Shown here: in pieces, positions 1 to 6,717 of the stretch
Position numbering within the stretch: position 1 is the stretch's first letter
How the letters are laid out: each line of letters starts with the position of its first letter
Assembly: GCA_900752095.1 (NCBI GenBank)
Contig: CAADUD010000100.1
Location: forward strand, 1 to 7,783
DNA: 7,783 nucleotides
From: Clostridia bacterium
GTDB taxonomy: Bacteria; Bacillota; Clostridia; TANB77; CAG-508
Direction: 5' to 3'
The notes under the pieces: model-generated
The model's database searches: none
What the model was told of the DNA's origin: nothing
What the model saw: the letters and a program-made list of their open reading frames with translations, nothing else
Made by a program: the position numbers and the translations under genes

Positions 1-1443
1 CCATTCAGTATGACGAGCAAGAGGAGATTCTCCATTTTCTCCAGGTTCATAATCTTCTACATCTGGCAATACCAAAGGAAGCTCTTCTTCTGGAAGTGGG
101 ACCCAGCCACATTTTTCACAATATACCATTGGAATTGGTTCACCCCAATAACGTTGCCTTGAAAATACCCAGTCACGTAGTTTATAATTTACTTTTCGTT
201 TACCAATGCCTTTTTCTTCTAAATAATTGATTACTGTGTTAATAGCTTCCTTTACCGATAATCCATTTAAGAAGCCAGAATTAATTAATTTACCAGTAGC
301 AACATCAGTAAATGCTTCTTTTTGTACATCACAAACTACATTAGGGACTACGGACTCAATAACAGGAATAATAGGTAAGTTAAAATTTTTCGCAAACTCC
401 CAATCTCTTGTATCATGTGCAGGAACTGCCATAATTGCACCAGTACCGTAAGTAATTAATACATAGTCAGAAACCCAAATAGGAATTTCATTTCCTGTTA
501 AAGGATTAATTGCTTTTAGTCCTTTAATTTCCACGCCAGTTTTTTCTTTATTTAATTCTGAACGTTCAAAATCAGATTTTAGACTTGCTTGTCTTTGATA
601 TTCTTTTACTTCTTCTAGGTTGGTAATATTATCGGACAATTCTTTTATCATTGGATGTTCAGGAGCCACAACCATGTAAGTGGCACCAAATAAAGTATCA
701 GGACGAGTGGTATAAACTACAAGTTCTTGGTTATGGTTTGCAATTTTAAAAGTTACTTCAGCGCCCTCACTTCTACCAATCCAGTTTTTTTGTTGAGCTT
801 TAATTTTATCTAGGAAATCTACCTCATCTAAATCATCAATTAATCTTTGTGCATATTCTGTAATTTTAAGCATCCATTGGCTTTTTTCTTTTTGTACAAC
901 AGGGCTTCCACATCTTTCACAAACACCATTTACTACTTCCTCATTGGCAAGACCAACTTTACATCCTGTACAAAAATTAATAGGCATAGTTGCTTTATAT
1001 GCTAAACCATATTTATATAATTGAATAAAAATCCATTGAGTCCATTTATAGTAATTAGGATCAGTGGTATTTACTTCTCTAGACCAATCAAAAGAAAAGC
1101 CAAGAGCTTTTAATTGTTCCCTAAAATGCTCAATATTTTTTTCTGTTGTAATTTTAGGATGAACATGATTTTTAATAGCATAATTTTCAGCAGGTAAACC
1201 AAATGCATCAAAACCAATAGGATACAATACATTATAGCCTTCCATTCTTTTCTTTCTAGCAATAATATCTAAAGCAGTATAGCTTCTAGGATGCCCAACA
1301 TGAAGACCTTGTCCAGAAGGATAAGGAAACTCAATTAAACCATACCATTTCTTCTTTGTTTTATCATCTTTAGCAAAAAAGGTACCCTCGCTATACCATT
1401 TATCTTGCCATTTTTTCTCTACTTTTGCAAAATCATAACTCAT
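1..1443 (-). CDS. leuS: Leucine--tRNA ligase, N-terminal 481 residues (runs off left edge)
   Basis: Cytoplasmic class I aminoacyl-tRNA synthetase that charges tRNA-Leu with leucine using ATP. The reverse strand reads open from an ATG at 1443-1441 to the window edge. Visible landmarks are the class I HVGH signature at residues 48-51 (within [15 protein letters not shown]), two CxxC pairs at 158/161 and 175/178, the editing-domain motif TTRPDT at 245-250 followed by [14 protein letters not shown], and [12 protein letters not shown] with the conserved editing Asp at 344. [15 protein letters not shown] follows at 422-436, with another CxxC at 442/445. This is the order seen in bacterial LeuRS (usually about 800-880 residues), so roughly 55-60% is present; the KMSKS loop and anticodon domain lie beyond the edge. 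The start is supported by AAAAGGAG at 1459-1452, 8 bases upstream. Another ATG at 1448-1446 is out of frame and stops at once. No T-box is seen upstream; an unassigned structured leader is present instead. Confidence 0.98.
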   Translation of the reverse strand, partial: MSYDFAKVEKKWQDKWYSEGTFFAKDDKTKKKWYGLIEFPYPSGQGLHVGHPRSYTALDIIARKKRMEGYNVLYPIGFDAFGLPAENYAIKNHVHPKITTEKNIEHFREQLKALGFSFDWSREVNTTDPNYYKWTQWIFIQLYKYGLAYKATMPINFCTGCKVGLANEEVVNGVCERCGSPVVQKEKSQWMLKITEYAQRLIDDLDEVDFLDKIKAQQKNWIGRSEGAEVTFKIANHNQELVVYTTRPDTLFGATYMVVAPEHPMIKELSDNITNLEEVKEYQRQASLKSDFERSELNKEKTGVEIKGLKAINPLTGNEIPIWVSDYVLITYGTGAIMAVPAHDTRDWEFAKNFNLPIIPVIESVVPNVVCDVQKEAFTDVATGKLINSGFLNGLSVKEAINTVINYLEEKGIGKRKVNYKLRDWVFSRQRYWGEPIPMVYCEKCGWVPLPEEELPLVLPDVEDYEPGENGESPLARHTEW

Positions 1444-1565
1444 ACCATTCTCTCCTTTTGGGTTGGGGGAGGTTCTCAGTGGCCCCGTTTGAGGTTACTT
1501 GGGACACTTCATTTCTTTTGAACAAGAAAAAGTTACTATAAAAAATAACCTGAGAAACTCAAAAT
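1444..1565 (-). promoter_or_regulatory. Candidate structured RNA leader of leuS
   Basis: Between the predicted start of transcription and leuS lies a stretch that is clearly richer in G+C than its surroundings. On the mRNA strand GAGTTTCTCAG (1560-1550) can pair with CTGAGAACCTC (1479-1469), 10 of 11 positions with one mismatch. Just inside it GGTTA (1550-1546) can pair with TAACC (1497-1493). The enclosed region holds a small hairpin, TTTCTT/AAGAAA (1529-1524 with 1517-1512). The 3' arm continues into CTCC (1471-1468), which could instead pair with the GGAG of the leuS ribosome site (1455-1452), giving a possible on/off choice for translation. Many Firmicute aaRS genes carry tRNA-sensing T-box leaders, but the hallmark AGGGTGGNACCGCG and a terminator are not present. 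The folding is read by eye and the function is inference. Confidence 0.4.
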
Positions 1566-1596
1566 CCACCTATTTATTTAAAAGCTAAAAACTTAA

Positions 1597-1625
1597 TATA
1601 TAAGTCTAGTTTTCAATATTAACAA
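1597..1625 (-). promoter_or_regulatory. Possible leuS promoter
   Basis: On the minus strand TTGTTA (1625-1620) and TATATA (1602-1597) are separated by 17 bases. Transcription would start near 1590, giving a leader of about 145 nucleotides that contains the whole structured block. The -35 and -10 each depart from consensus and the region is so A+T-rich that chance matches are expected, so this is only a candidate. Confidence 0.35.
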
Positions 1626-1890
1626 GTATTATATATCAAAATGCACAGAAAATAAAGTAAAAGTTTAAAAAAAGATAATTTTACGCAAAAAAATTTTAAA
1701 ATTTATCCTTAATTTTTAAAAAGAAAACTTTATTTTAATTTTAAATTATAATGAAAATGAAATATTATTTTTTTCTAGAATGTAAGTTAAATAAAAAAAC
1801 GAAAAATTGTATAAAATAAAAAGAATAGGAAATACTTTATTTAAAAATACTAGATAGAAAAATCAAAATTTTTCAAAAAATTTAAATTTT
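1626..1890. other. A+T-rich intergenic spacer between divergent leuS and the Dps gene
   Basis: This stretch is almost entirely A and T, with many homopolymer runs. I see no ORF with a ribosome site, no RNA gene and no terminator. It must hold the promoter of the Dps gene; a weak candidate is TTAAAT (1787-1792), 17 bases, TATAAA (1810-1815). TTATAAT followed by a poor second half (1746-1760) matches about 11 of 14 specified positions of the PerR operator consensus of Bacillus, but A+T-richness makes this unreliable. Confidence 0.5.
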
Positions 1891-1903
1891 AGGAGGACGT
1901 AAT

Positions 1904-2344
1904 ATGTCAAATCAAGTAGTAGATAAACTAAATCAATTTTTATCTGACTTAGCAGTATTTTATCGTAAAGTACAAAATTATCATTGGAATGTAAAAGGAA
2001 AAGATTTTTTTGAAGTGCATAGTAAATTAGAAGAATATTACGATACAATTAATGAACAAATTGACGAAATAGGGGAACACATTTTAACTTTAGGAGGAAT
2101 ACCTTTAGGAACAATGAAGGATTATTTGGCAAATACTCAAATAACAGAAGCAAAAAACGAAAAAATAAGCAGTTGTGATGTTTTTCAAAATTTAGAAAAA
2201 GACTATGGAATATTAAGAGATTATGTTTATCAAATAAAAGAATGTGCAGATAATGAAAATGATTATGCAACTTCTAGTTTAATGGACGATTATATAAAAG
2301 AATATGGAAAAGTTTTATGGATGATAGGGCAAAAACAGTTGTAG
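1904..2344 (+). CDS. dps: Dps-family mini-ferritin (DNA starvation/stationary-phase protection protein)
   Basis: Members of this family form 12-subunit cages in the cytoplasm that oxidise Fe(II), usually with hydrogen peroxide, and store the mineral, protecting DNA from Fenton damage. The 146-residue product has the usual family length. The ferroxidase ligands shared across subunits in Dps proteins are visible: His27 in NYHWNVKGKDF, His39 in EVHSKLEEYY, then Asp54 and Glu58 in QIDEIGEHI. The signature WNVxGxxFxxxHxxxEExY is intact. The C-terminal end is short and has no Lys/Arg-rich tail of the kind used by some Dps proteins to bind DNA; the short N-terminus also lacks one, so direct DNA binding is doubtful. 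AGGAGG at 1891-1896 lies 7 bases before the ATG. No terminator follows, so read-through toward the next gene is possible. In Firmicutes such genes are often under PerR or general stress control; here that is not demonstrated. Confidence 0.93.
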   Translation: MSNQVVDKLNQFLSDLAVFYRKVQNYHWNVKGKDFFEVHSKLEEYYDTINEQIDEIGEHILTLGGIPLGTMKDYLANTQITEAKNEKISSCDVFQNLEKDYGILRDYVYQIKECADNENDYATSSLMDDYIKEYGKVLWMIGQKQL

Positions 2345-2357
2345 AAAATGCAATTAT

Positions 2358-2386
2358 TTGAAAAAATATACTATTTGTGGTAAAAT
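2358..2386 (+). promoter_or_regulatory. Promoter of the 108-residue ORF
   Basis: TTGAAA (2358-2363) and TAAAAT (2381-2386) are 17 bases apart, with a TGG just before the -10 that makes an extended -10 (TGnTAAAAT). Transcription should start near 2393. It lies just after the stop of the Dps gene and so gives the following gene its own transcription. Confidence 0.65.
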
Positions 2387-2394
2387 ATAATTAG

Positions 2395-2411
2395 GTAAAC
2401 CATATGGTTAC
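2395..2411 (+). promoter_or_regulatory. Palindrome at the predicted transcription start (operator candidate)
   Basis: AACCATATGGTT (2398-2409) is a perfect 12-base palindrome, and the flanks extend it to GTAAACC/GGTTAC with one unpaired A. It begins within a few bases of the expected +1, a common place for a repressor operator; transcribed, it could also form a small 5' hairpin. The binding protein is unknown. Confidence 0.4.
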
Positions 2412-2460
2412 TGCATTTAAATAGGTTTATATATTATAATATAAGGAGGATTACAGTAAA

Positions 2461-2787
2461 GTGTTAAACATTACACGGCGAATGAAAAAATTACAAGAAG
2501 AATTGCCAATGTTTATTTGCATTTTACAAGAAGGAATTGTACTGATAGAAGAGAGTACATCAAATAAGACCACTTCTCCTAGCAAAAAATTAGATTACTT
2601 TAGGTATCTTTTTTTATATCAGAGACGGATACTAATTCTACAAGAAAAATTTTTGGAACTGAAACCAGAAATTCTTATGTTAAACCAACAAATAGAATGT
2701 TTGTTGGAGTATGGGGAAGGATGCTATCCTCAAGTGAAAAAAATATTGAAGAATATGTTAGAAGAACTAGAAGAATTACCAATATAA
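2461..2787 (+). CDS. Hypothetical protein, 108 residues, predicted helical
   Basis: I do not recognise this protein. It is rich in Leu, Glu, Lys and Ile, starts with a basic segment (NITRRMKKLQEE) and has heptad-like leucines in its second half (ILILQEKFLELKPEILML, then MLEELEELPI), suggesting an all-helical, possibly coiled-coil cytoplasmic protein. There is no signal peptide, no transmembrane segment and no obvious catalytic motif; three cysteines (20, 80, 88) are not arranged as a metal site. The GTG start at 2461 is chosen because AAGGAGG (2443-2449) lies 11 bases upstream; the first in-frame ATG (2482) would be more than 30 bases away. The gene is a self-contained unit: its own promoter with a palindrome upstream and a strong terminator right after the stop. 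That arrangement and the clean ribosome site argue that it is a real gene despite the lack of a recognisable family. Confidence 0.75.
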   Translation: MLNITRRMKKLQEELPMFICILQEGIVLIEESTSNKTTSPSKKLDYFRYLFLYQRRILILQEKFLELKPEILMLNQQIECLLEYGEGCYPQVKKILKNMLEELEELPI

Positions 2788-2791
2788 ACCT

Positions 2792-2827
2792 AAAAACTCC
2801 CGAAATTAGTTTTCTGGGAGTTTTTTA
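2792..2827 (+). terminator. Rho-independent terminator after the 108-residue ORF
   Basis: AAAAACTCCC (2792-2801) pairs with GGGAGTTTTT (2816-2825). The stem continues inward with GAAA/TTTC (2802-2805 with 2811-2814) around a five-base loop, leaving one bulged T, and runs into a T tract. It begins a few bases after the stop codon and separates the small gene from adhE. Confidence 0.93.
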
Positions 2828-2849
2828 TTGTAGAGAATAAAAAAATGTA

Positions 2850-2878
2850 TTGACTTCTTACTTTTGGATTTATATAAT
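2850..2878 (+). promoter_or_regulatory. adhE promoter
   Basis: TTGACT (2850-2855), 17 bases, TATAAT (2873-2878): one mismatch from the sigma-A consensus. Transcription should start near 2885, leaving a 5' untranslated region of about 90 bases. An inverted repeat, TTACTTTT (2858-2865) and AAAAGTAA (2881-2888), flanks the -10 and could be an operator. No convincing Rex-type TTGTTAAnnnnTTAACAA site is seen between here and the start codon. Confidence 0.8.
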
Positions 2879-2976
2879 AAAAAAGTAAAAATAATATTAT
2901 AATAAAATAAGGCAGAAGAGTGTATAAAACAATTCATAAAAGATTATACTAACAAAAGAAATAAGGAGGAACACAC

Positions 2977-5586
2977 ATGGCAAAAGAAATAAGCGAAGAG
3001 GAAAAAATAAGAATACATGAAATGATAGATAGATTAATAGAAAAGGCTAAAAAAGCATCGAAAGAATATTTAGAATTAAAACAAGATCAAGTCGATGAAA
3101 TTGTAAAACAAATGGCAATGGCAGGACTAGAACATCATATGGAACTTGCTAAAATGGCAGTAGAAGAAACCCACCGTGGTATTTATGAAGATAAAATTAC
3201 AAAGAACATGTTTGCCACAGAATATGTATATCATAGTATTAAATATGACAAAACGGTTGGTGTTATTTCAGAAAATGAAGAAGAAGGATATGAGGAAATA
3301 GCAGAACCAATTGGAATTATTGCAGGAGTTACCCCTGTAACAAATCCAACTTCAACTACTATGTTTAAATCCTTAATTGCTGCTAAAACCAGAAATGTTA
3401 TTATATTTGGATTTCATCCATCTGCTCAAAAATGTAGTACTAGAGCAGCAGAAATTTTAAGAGATGCTGCTGTAAAAGCAGGAGCACCAGAGGATTGCAT
3501 TTTATGGATTGAAGAGCCATCTATTACTGCAACTATGGCACTTATGAATCACCCAGACGTTAATTTGATTTTAGCTACAGGTGGAAATGGCATGGTAAAA
3601 TCTGCGTATTCCTGTGGAAAACCAGCTTTAGGTGTAGGACCAGGAAATGTGCCTTGTTATATAGAAAAAACAGCTAAACTAAGAACATCTGTAAATGATT
3701 TAGTGTTGTCAAAATCTTTTGATAATGGAATGATTTGTGCTTCTGAACAGTCAGCAATTGTAGATAGAGAAATTCATGAAGAATTTGAAAAACTTATGAA
3801 AGAAGCAGGATGTTACTTTTTAGACGGAGAACAAACAGAAAAATTAAGAAGTAGTATGTTTAATGCAGAAAAAGGAGAAGCTTTAAACTCTGATATTGTA
3901 GGACAAAGTCCTTATCATATTGCACAAATGGCTGGAATAGAAGTGCCAAAAGATACAAAAGTATTAGTATTAAAAGAAAATGGTGTGGGCATAGAGTATC
4001 CATTTTCAAAAGAAAAGCTAAGCCCTGTACTTGCTTATTATATTGTAGAAAATGCAGAAGAGGGAATTGAACTAGCAGAAAAACTAATTGAGTTTGGTGG
4101 ACTTGGACATTCAGCAGTTATACATTCAGAAGATAAAGAGATTATTCAAAAATTTTCCGAAAGGGTAAAAGTAGGTAGAATTATTGTAAATTCACCTTCA
4201 ACACATGGAGCTATTGGAGATATTTATAATACTAATATGCCTTCTTTAACATTAGGATGTGGAACATTTGGTGGTAATTCTACTACAGCTAATGTGTCTT
4301 CTGTTAACCTAATTAATATTAAAAGAGTAGCTAAAAGAAGGGTAAATATGCAATGGTTTAAAATTCCACAAAAAATTTATTTTGAAGCAGGCTCTATTGC
4401 GTACTTAGAAAAAATGCCTAATATTTCAAGGGCGTTTATTGTAACAGATTCAGGAATGGTTGAATTTGGTTATGTAGATAAGATTCTATACCATCTAAGA
4501 AAAAGAAATATGTATGTACATTCTGAAATCTTTTCAGATGTAGAACCAGATCCGTCATTTGATACTATTTACAAAGGTGTAGCAATGATGAAAGAATTTA
4601 AACCAGATGTGATTATTGCTCTTGGTGGAGGAAGCCCAATAGATGCTGCAAAAGGTATGTGGTTATTTTACGAACATCCAGAAGCGGATCCAGAAGGAAT
4701 GAAACTAAAATTTATGGATATCCGAAAAAGAACCTATAAATTTCCAAAATTAGGAACAAAAGCACAGTTAGTAGCAATTCCAACCACTTCTGGTACGGGT
4801 TCAGAAGTAACTTCTTTTGCAGTTATTACAGATAAGAAAAATAACAAAAAATATCCACTAGCAGATTATGAATTAACACCAGATGTAGCAATTGTAGACC
4901 CAGACTTAGTAATGAGCCTCCCAAAATCCATTACAGCAGATACTGGAATGGATGTGTTAACACATGCTATTGAGGCTTATGTTTCTAATATGGCGTCAGA
5001 CTATACAGATGGCTTAGCAGAAAAAGCAGTGGAATTAGTATTTAAAAACTTAAGAGAAGCATATAACCATGGAAATAACGTTTATGCAAGAGAAAAAATG
5101 CACAATGCAAGTACAATAGCAGGAATGGCATTTACCAATGCGTTTTTAGGAATTAATCATTCTCTTGCCCATAAAATAGGAGGAGAATTCCATTTACCTC
5201 ATGGTAGAATTAATGCTATTTTATTACCATATGTTATTAGGTATAACAGCCAAAGACCAACAAAATTTGTTTCTTTTCCAAAGTATGAGTATTTCATTGC
5301 AGATCAAAAATATGCTGACCTTTCTAGAAGAATGAATTTTCCTGCTTATGGAAACGAAGAAGGAGTGAATTCTTTAATTACAGAAATTAAAAAACTAAAT
5401 GCAGATTTGAATATACCAAAATCTTTCCAAGAAGCAGGAATTCCAGAGCAAGAATTTTTGAGTAAAGTGGATATGCTTGCAGACAGAGCTTTTGAAGATC
5501 AATGTACTACTGCAAACCCAAGGCTTCCTTTAGTTGAAGAATTAAAGCAGATTTTGTTAAATAGCTATTATGGAAGAGAGGTTTAA
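2977..5586 (+). CDS. adhE: Bifunctional acetaldehyde-CoA dehydrogenase / iron-dependent alcohol dehydrogenase
   Basis: Cytoplasmic fermentation enzyme that reduces acetyl-CoA to acetaldehyde and then to ethanol, using two NADH; in this family it assembles into spirosome filaments. The 869 residues match clostridial AdhE length (E. coli 891). The N-terminal aldehyde dehydrogenase domain spans about 1-440, with GVTPVTNP at 117-124 and the catalytic Cys254 in [12 protein letters not shown] linker around 441-460 leads into the Fe-type alcohol dehydrogenase domain, with the NAD-binding [11 protein letters not shown] from 550. The expected metal ligands are Asp659 and His663 ([12 protein letters not shown]), His728 ([11 protein letters not shown]) and His742 (LPHGRIN). 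All key residues are present, so both activities should be intact. AAGGAGG (2963-2969) sits 7 bases before the ATG. It is transcribed alone from its own promoter. Related enzymes can also act on butyryl-CoA; substrate range cannot be read from sequence. Confidence 0.98.
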   Translation: MAKEISEEEKIRIHEMIDRLIEKAKKASKEYLELKQDQVDEIVKQMAMAGLEHHMELAKMAVEETHRGIYEDKITKNMFATEYVYHSIKYDKTVGVISENEEEGYEEIAEPIGIIAGVTPVTNPTSTTMFKSLIAAKTRNVIIFGFHPSAQKCSTRAAEILRDAAVKAGAPEDCILWIEEPSITATMALMNHPDVNLILATGGNGMVKSAYSCGKPALGVGPGNVPCYIEKTAKLRTSVNDLVLSKSFDNGMICASEQSAIVDREIHEEFEKLMKEAGCYFLDGEQTEKLRSSMFNAEKGEALNSDIVGQSPYHIAQMAGIEVPKDTKVLVLKENGVGIEYPFSKEKLSPVLAYYIVENAEEGIELAEKLIEFGGLGHSAVIHSEDKEIIQKFSERVKVGRIIVNSPSTHGAIGDIYNTNMPSLTLGCGTFGGNSTTANVSSVNLINIKRVAKRRVNMQWFKIPQKIYFEAGSIAYLEKMPNISRAFIVTDSGMVEFGYVDKILYHLRKRNMYVHSEIFSDVEPDPSFDTIYKGVAMMKEFKPDVIIALGGGSPIDAAKGMWLFYEHPEADPEGMKLKFMDIRKRTYKFPKLGTKAQLVAIPTTSGTGSEVTSFAVITDKKNNKKYPLADYELTPDVAIVDPDLVMSLPKSITADTGMDVLTHAIEAYVSNMASDYTDGLAEKAVELVFKNLREAYNHGNNVYAREKMHNASTIAGMAFTNAFLGINHSLAHKIGGEFHLPHGRINAILLPYVIRYNSQRPTKFVSFPKYEYFIADQKYADLSRRMNFPAYGNEEGVNSLITEIKKLNADLNIPKSFQEAGIPEQEFLSKVDMLADRAFEDQCTTANPRLPLVEELKQILLNSYYGREV

Positions 5587-5652
5587 AAGTACAAACATTA
5601 GTGTATAAAGGGTTAATTTTAGAATAAGAAAGAAGTAAGAAACCAAAATAAG

Positions 5653-5681
5653 TTGACATAAATTTACAATTATAGTATAAT
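5653..5681 (+). promoter_or_regulatory. Consensus sigma-A promoter of the Spo0A-like gene
   Basis: TTGACA (5653-5658), 17 bases, TATAAT (5676-5681): a perfect match to the vegetative consensus at both hexamers and the spacer. Transcription should start near 5688. No terminator is visible between the adhE stop and this promoter, so some adhE read-through may add to expression. Confidence 0.88.
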
Positions 5682-5689
5682 AATTATTA

Positions 5690-5704
5690 TCAGCACTTAG
5701 CTGA
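5690..5704 (+). promoter_or_regulatory. Small hairpin or dyad at the 5' end of the Spo0A-like transcript
   Basis: TCAGC (5690-5694) and GCTGA (5700-5704) form a 5-bp inverted repeat around a five-base loop, ACTTA, at the predicted transcription start. It may stabilise the 5' end of the mRNA or be an operator half-site pair. It is short and could be chance. Confidence 0.35.
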
Positions 5705-5730
5705 AACAACTTAAATAGGAGAGATAATAA

Positions 5731-6210
5731 ATGAATAAGAAAACACGGGCTATTGAAATTTTGAAACTCTTAAAACAGCATGGATATGATTTACAAGATG
5801 TAATTGATATGTTATGCCAATACGAAGAAAAAATGGAACCAAAAGAAGAAACCTCTTTGGAAGTACGAGTAAGTCAGCTTTTAATTGAATTAGGTATGCC
5901 AACAAGTTTATCGGGATATCATTATTGCAAAACTGCAATAATAACAATGTATAACCACATAAATAAGCAAGAGGAATGCTTAATTGTTAAAGATATATAT
6001 CTACTAATAGCAAAAAAATGGAATACTACAGTGTCTCGAGTAGAGCGGGCAATCAGACATGCGATAGAGGTTTGTTTTGAAAGAGGAAATACAGAAAAGC
6101 TTAATCAATATTTTGGCAATATTTTGTCAGAAAAAAAGGAAAAAGCGACTAATAGCGAGTTTATTTCAACTTTAACAGAAGTTATAAAAATGAAGGAAAA
6201 AGAAAGTTAA
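5731..6210 (+). CDS. Receiverless Spo0A-type DNA-binding protein (Spo0A C-terminal effector domain)
   Basis: Spo0A is the master response regulator of sporulation in Bacillus and Clostridia, about 265 residues with a phosphorylated receiver joined to a DNA-binding effector. This protein has only 159 residues. From about 42 to 155 it follows the Spo0A effector domain: SLEVRVSQLLIELGMP (42-57), GYHYCKTAI (62-70), then IAKKWNTTVSRVERAIRHAIE (93-113), which carries the recognition helix, ERGN (117-120), YFG (127-129) and TNSEF (140-144). The receiver, with its phosphorylatable Asp, is absent and replaced by about 40 residues that look like two short helices (TRAIEILKLLKQHGYDLQDVIDML). It therefore cannot take phosphorelay input in the normal way. 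AGGAGA (5717-5722) lies 8 bases before the ATG, and no upstream coding sequence for a receiver is present, so it is not a broken spo0A. It is a single-gene unit with a consensus promoter and strong terminator. It may bind 0A boxes constitutively, or compete with or pair with true Spo0A; this role is inference. Confidence 0.9.
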   Translation: MNKKTRAIEILKLLKQHGYDLQDVIDMLCQYEEKMEPKEETSLEVRVSQLLIELGMPTSLSGYHYCKTAIITMYNHINKQEECLIVKDIYLLIAKKWNTTVSRVERAIRHAIEVCFERGNTEKLNQYFGNILSEKKEKATNSEFISTLTEVIKMKEKES

Positions 6211-6219
6211 TTTCTCTCC

Positions 6220-6255
6220 AAAGTAGCGAAAATGTAATTTTCGCTACTTTTTTTT
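6220..6255 (+). terminator. Strong Rho-independent terminator after the Spo0A-like gene
   Basis: AAAGTAGCGAAAA (6220-6232) pairs perfectly with TTTTCGCTACTTT (6238-6250) around a five-base loop, followed by a run of T to 6255. It lies about 10 bases after the stop and isolates the gene from gatC. The A-rich left arm also gives a T tract on the opposite strand, though no convergent gene uses it here. Confidence 0.96.
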
Positions 6256-6264
6256 GAGGTGTAC

Positions 6265-6293
6265 TTGTATTTTCTAGAAAAAATAGGTATAAT
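6265..6293 (+). promoter_or_regulatory. Promoter of the gatCA(B) operon
   Basis: TTGTAT (6265-6270), 17 bases, TATAAT (6288-6293). The -10 is perfect and the -35 has two mismatches. Transcription should start near 6300, giving a leader of about 78 bases before gatC. It follows directly after the preceding terminator. Confidence 0.75.
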
Positions 6294-6325
6294 TTAAACA
6301 TATGTAATTTAAATATTAAGAGTTA

Positions 6326-6371
6326 TAGGTAATCTCTTTTAAAGAAAAACCTAAATAAAAAGAAACTAGGT
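6326..6371 (+). promoter_or_regulatory. Possible alternative pairings in the gatC leader
   Basis: ACCTA (6349-6353) can pair either with an upstream TAGGT (6326-6330) or with an identical TAGGT (6367-6371) that overlaps the gatC ribosome site AGGTG (6368-6372). The second pairing would mask translation initiation. Each helix is only five base pairs, so this is a weak candidate. Confidence 0.2.
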
Positions 6372-6377
6372 GAAATA

Positions 6378-6668
6378 ATGGCCAATATTAGTAAAGAAGA
6401 GTTATTGCATATTGCAAACCTTGCAAGCTTAAATCTTAAAGAAGAAGAGATAGACAGTTATTTAGTAAATTTGCAAGATATTTTAAATTTTGCAAATATT
6501 GTAAATAGAGCACCAATCGAAGGATTAGGAGAAACCATAGGTGCTAATGATAGTTTTAACGTATTTCGTAAAGATGAAATAAAAGAATTTAAAGAGAAGG
6601 AGTTATTGCTTTCCAATGCACCAGAAAAGGAAAGAAATATGTTTAAAATTCCAAAAGTCATTCAGTAA
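6378..6668 (+). CDS. gatC: Asp-tRNA(Asn)/Glu-tRNA(Gln) amidotransferase subunit C
   Basis: GatC is the small subunit of the GatCAB complex, which converts mischarged Glu-tRNA(Gln) (and in some bacteria Asp-tRNA(Asn)) to the correct amide form; GatC wraps around GatA and GatB and stabilises the complex. The 96-residue length is typical. The N-terminal part shows the family pattern, with ISKEELLHIANLASLNL (4-20) followed by LQDILNFANIVNRAPIEGL, and the C-terminal part has the FRKDE and FKIPKVIQ type ending (a PKV motif is usual). The ribosome site AGGTG (6368-6372), 5 bases from the ATG, is weaker than those of the neighbouring genes. gatA follows after 49 bases with no terminator, so they are co-transcribed, the usual gatCAB order. 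Confidence 0.95.
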   Translation: MANISKEELLHIANLASLNLKEEEIDSYLVNLQDILNFANIVNRAPIEGLGETIGANDSFNVFRKDEIKEFKEKELLLSNAPEKERNMFKIPKVIQ

Positions 6669-6717
6669 AAATTAATATGAAATAGTTTTTTAATTGATGA
6701 TTTAATAGGAGGTTAAA

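Noticed and set aside
227..451. Plus-strand open frame of 74 codons inside leuS
   Set aside because: It is antisense to conserved LeuRS editing-domain and core sequence and has no promoter or ribosome site of its own.
1510..1570. Leader peptide attenuator before leuS (short ORFs starting TTG near 1562 or ATG near 1511 on the minus strand)
   Set aside because: The frames are only 5-8 codons, carry at most one leucine codon, and no terminator/antiterminator follows.
1444..1600. T-box riboswitch before leuS
   Set aside because: Leader position fits, but the T-box sequence AGGGTGGNACCGCG, a specifier-type stem and an intrinsic terminator are not seen.
1863..2048. Minus-strand open frame of 61 codons overlapping the 5' end of the Dps gene
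   Set aside because: It lies antisense to a clearly real gene, is rich in Phe, Leu and Tyr as expected for the complement of A-rich coding sequence, and has no convincing ribosome site.
2886..2976. Rex-binding site in the adhE leader
   Set aside because: Only one imperfect half-site (CTAACAA near 2948) is present and the partner half does not match.
6511..6520. 0A-box-like AATCGAA inside gatC
   Set aside because: It matches only 5 of 7 positions of TGTCGAA, lies within coding sequence and is not near a promoter.
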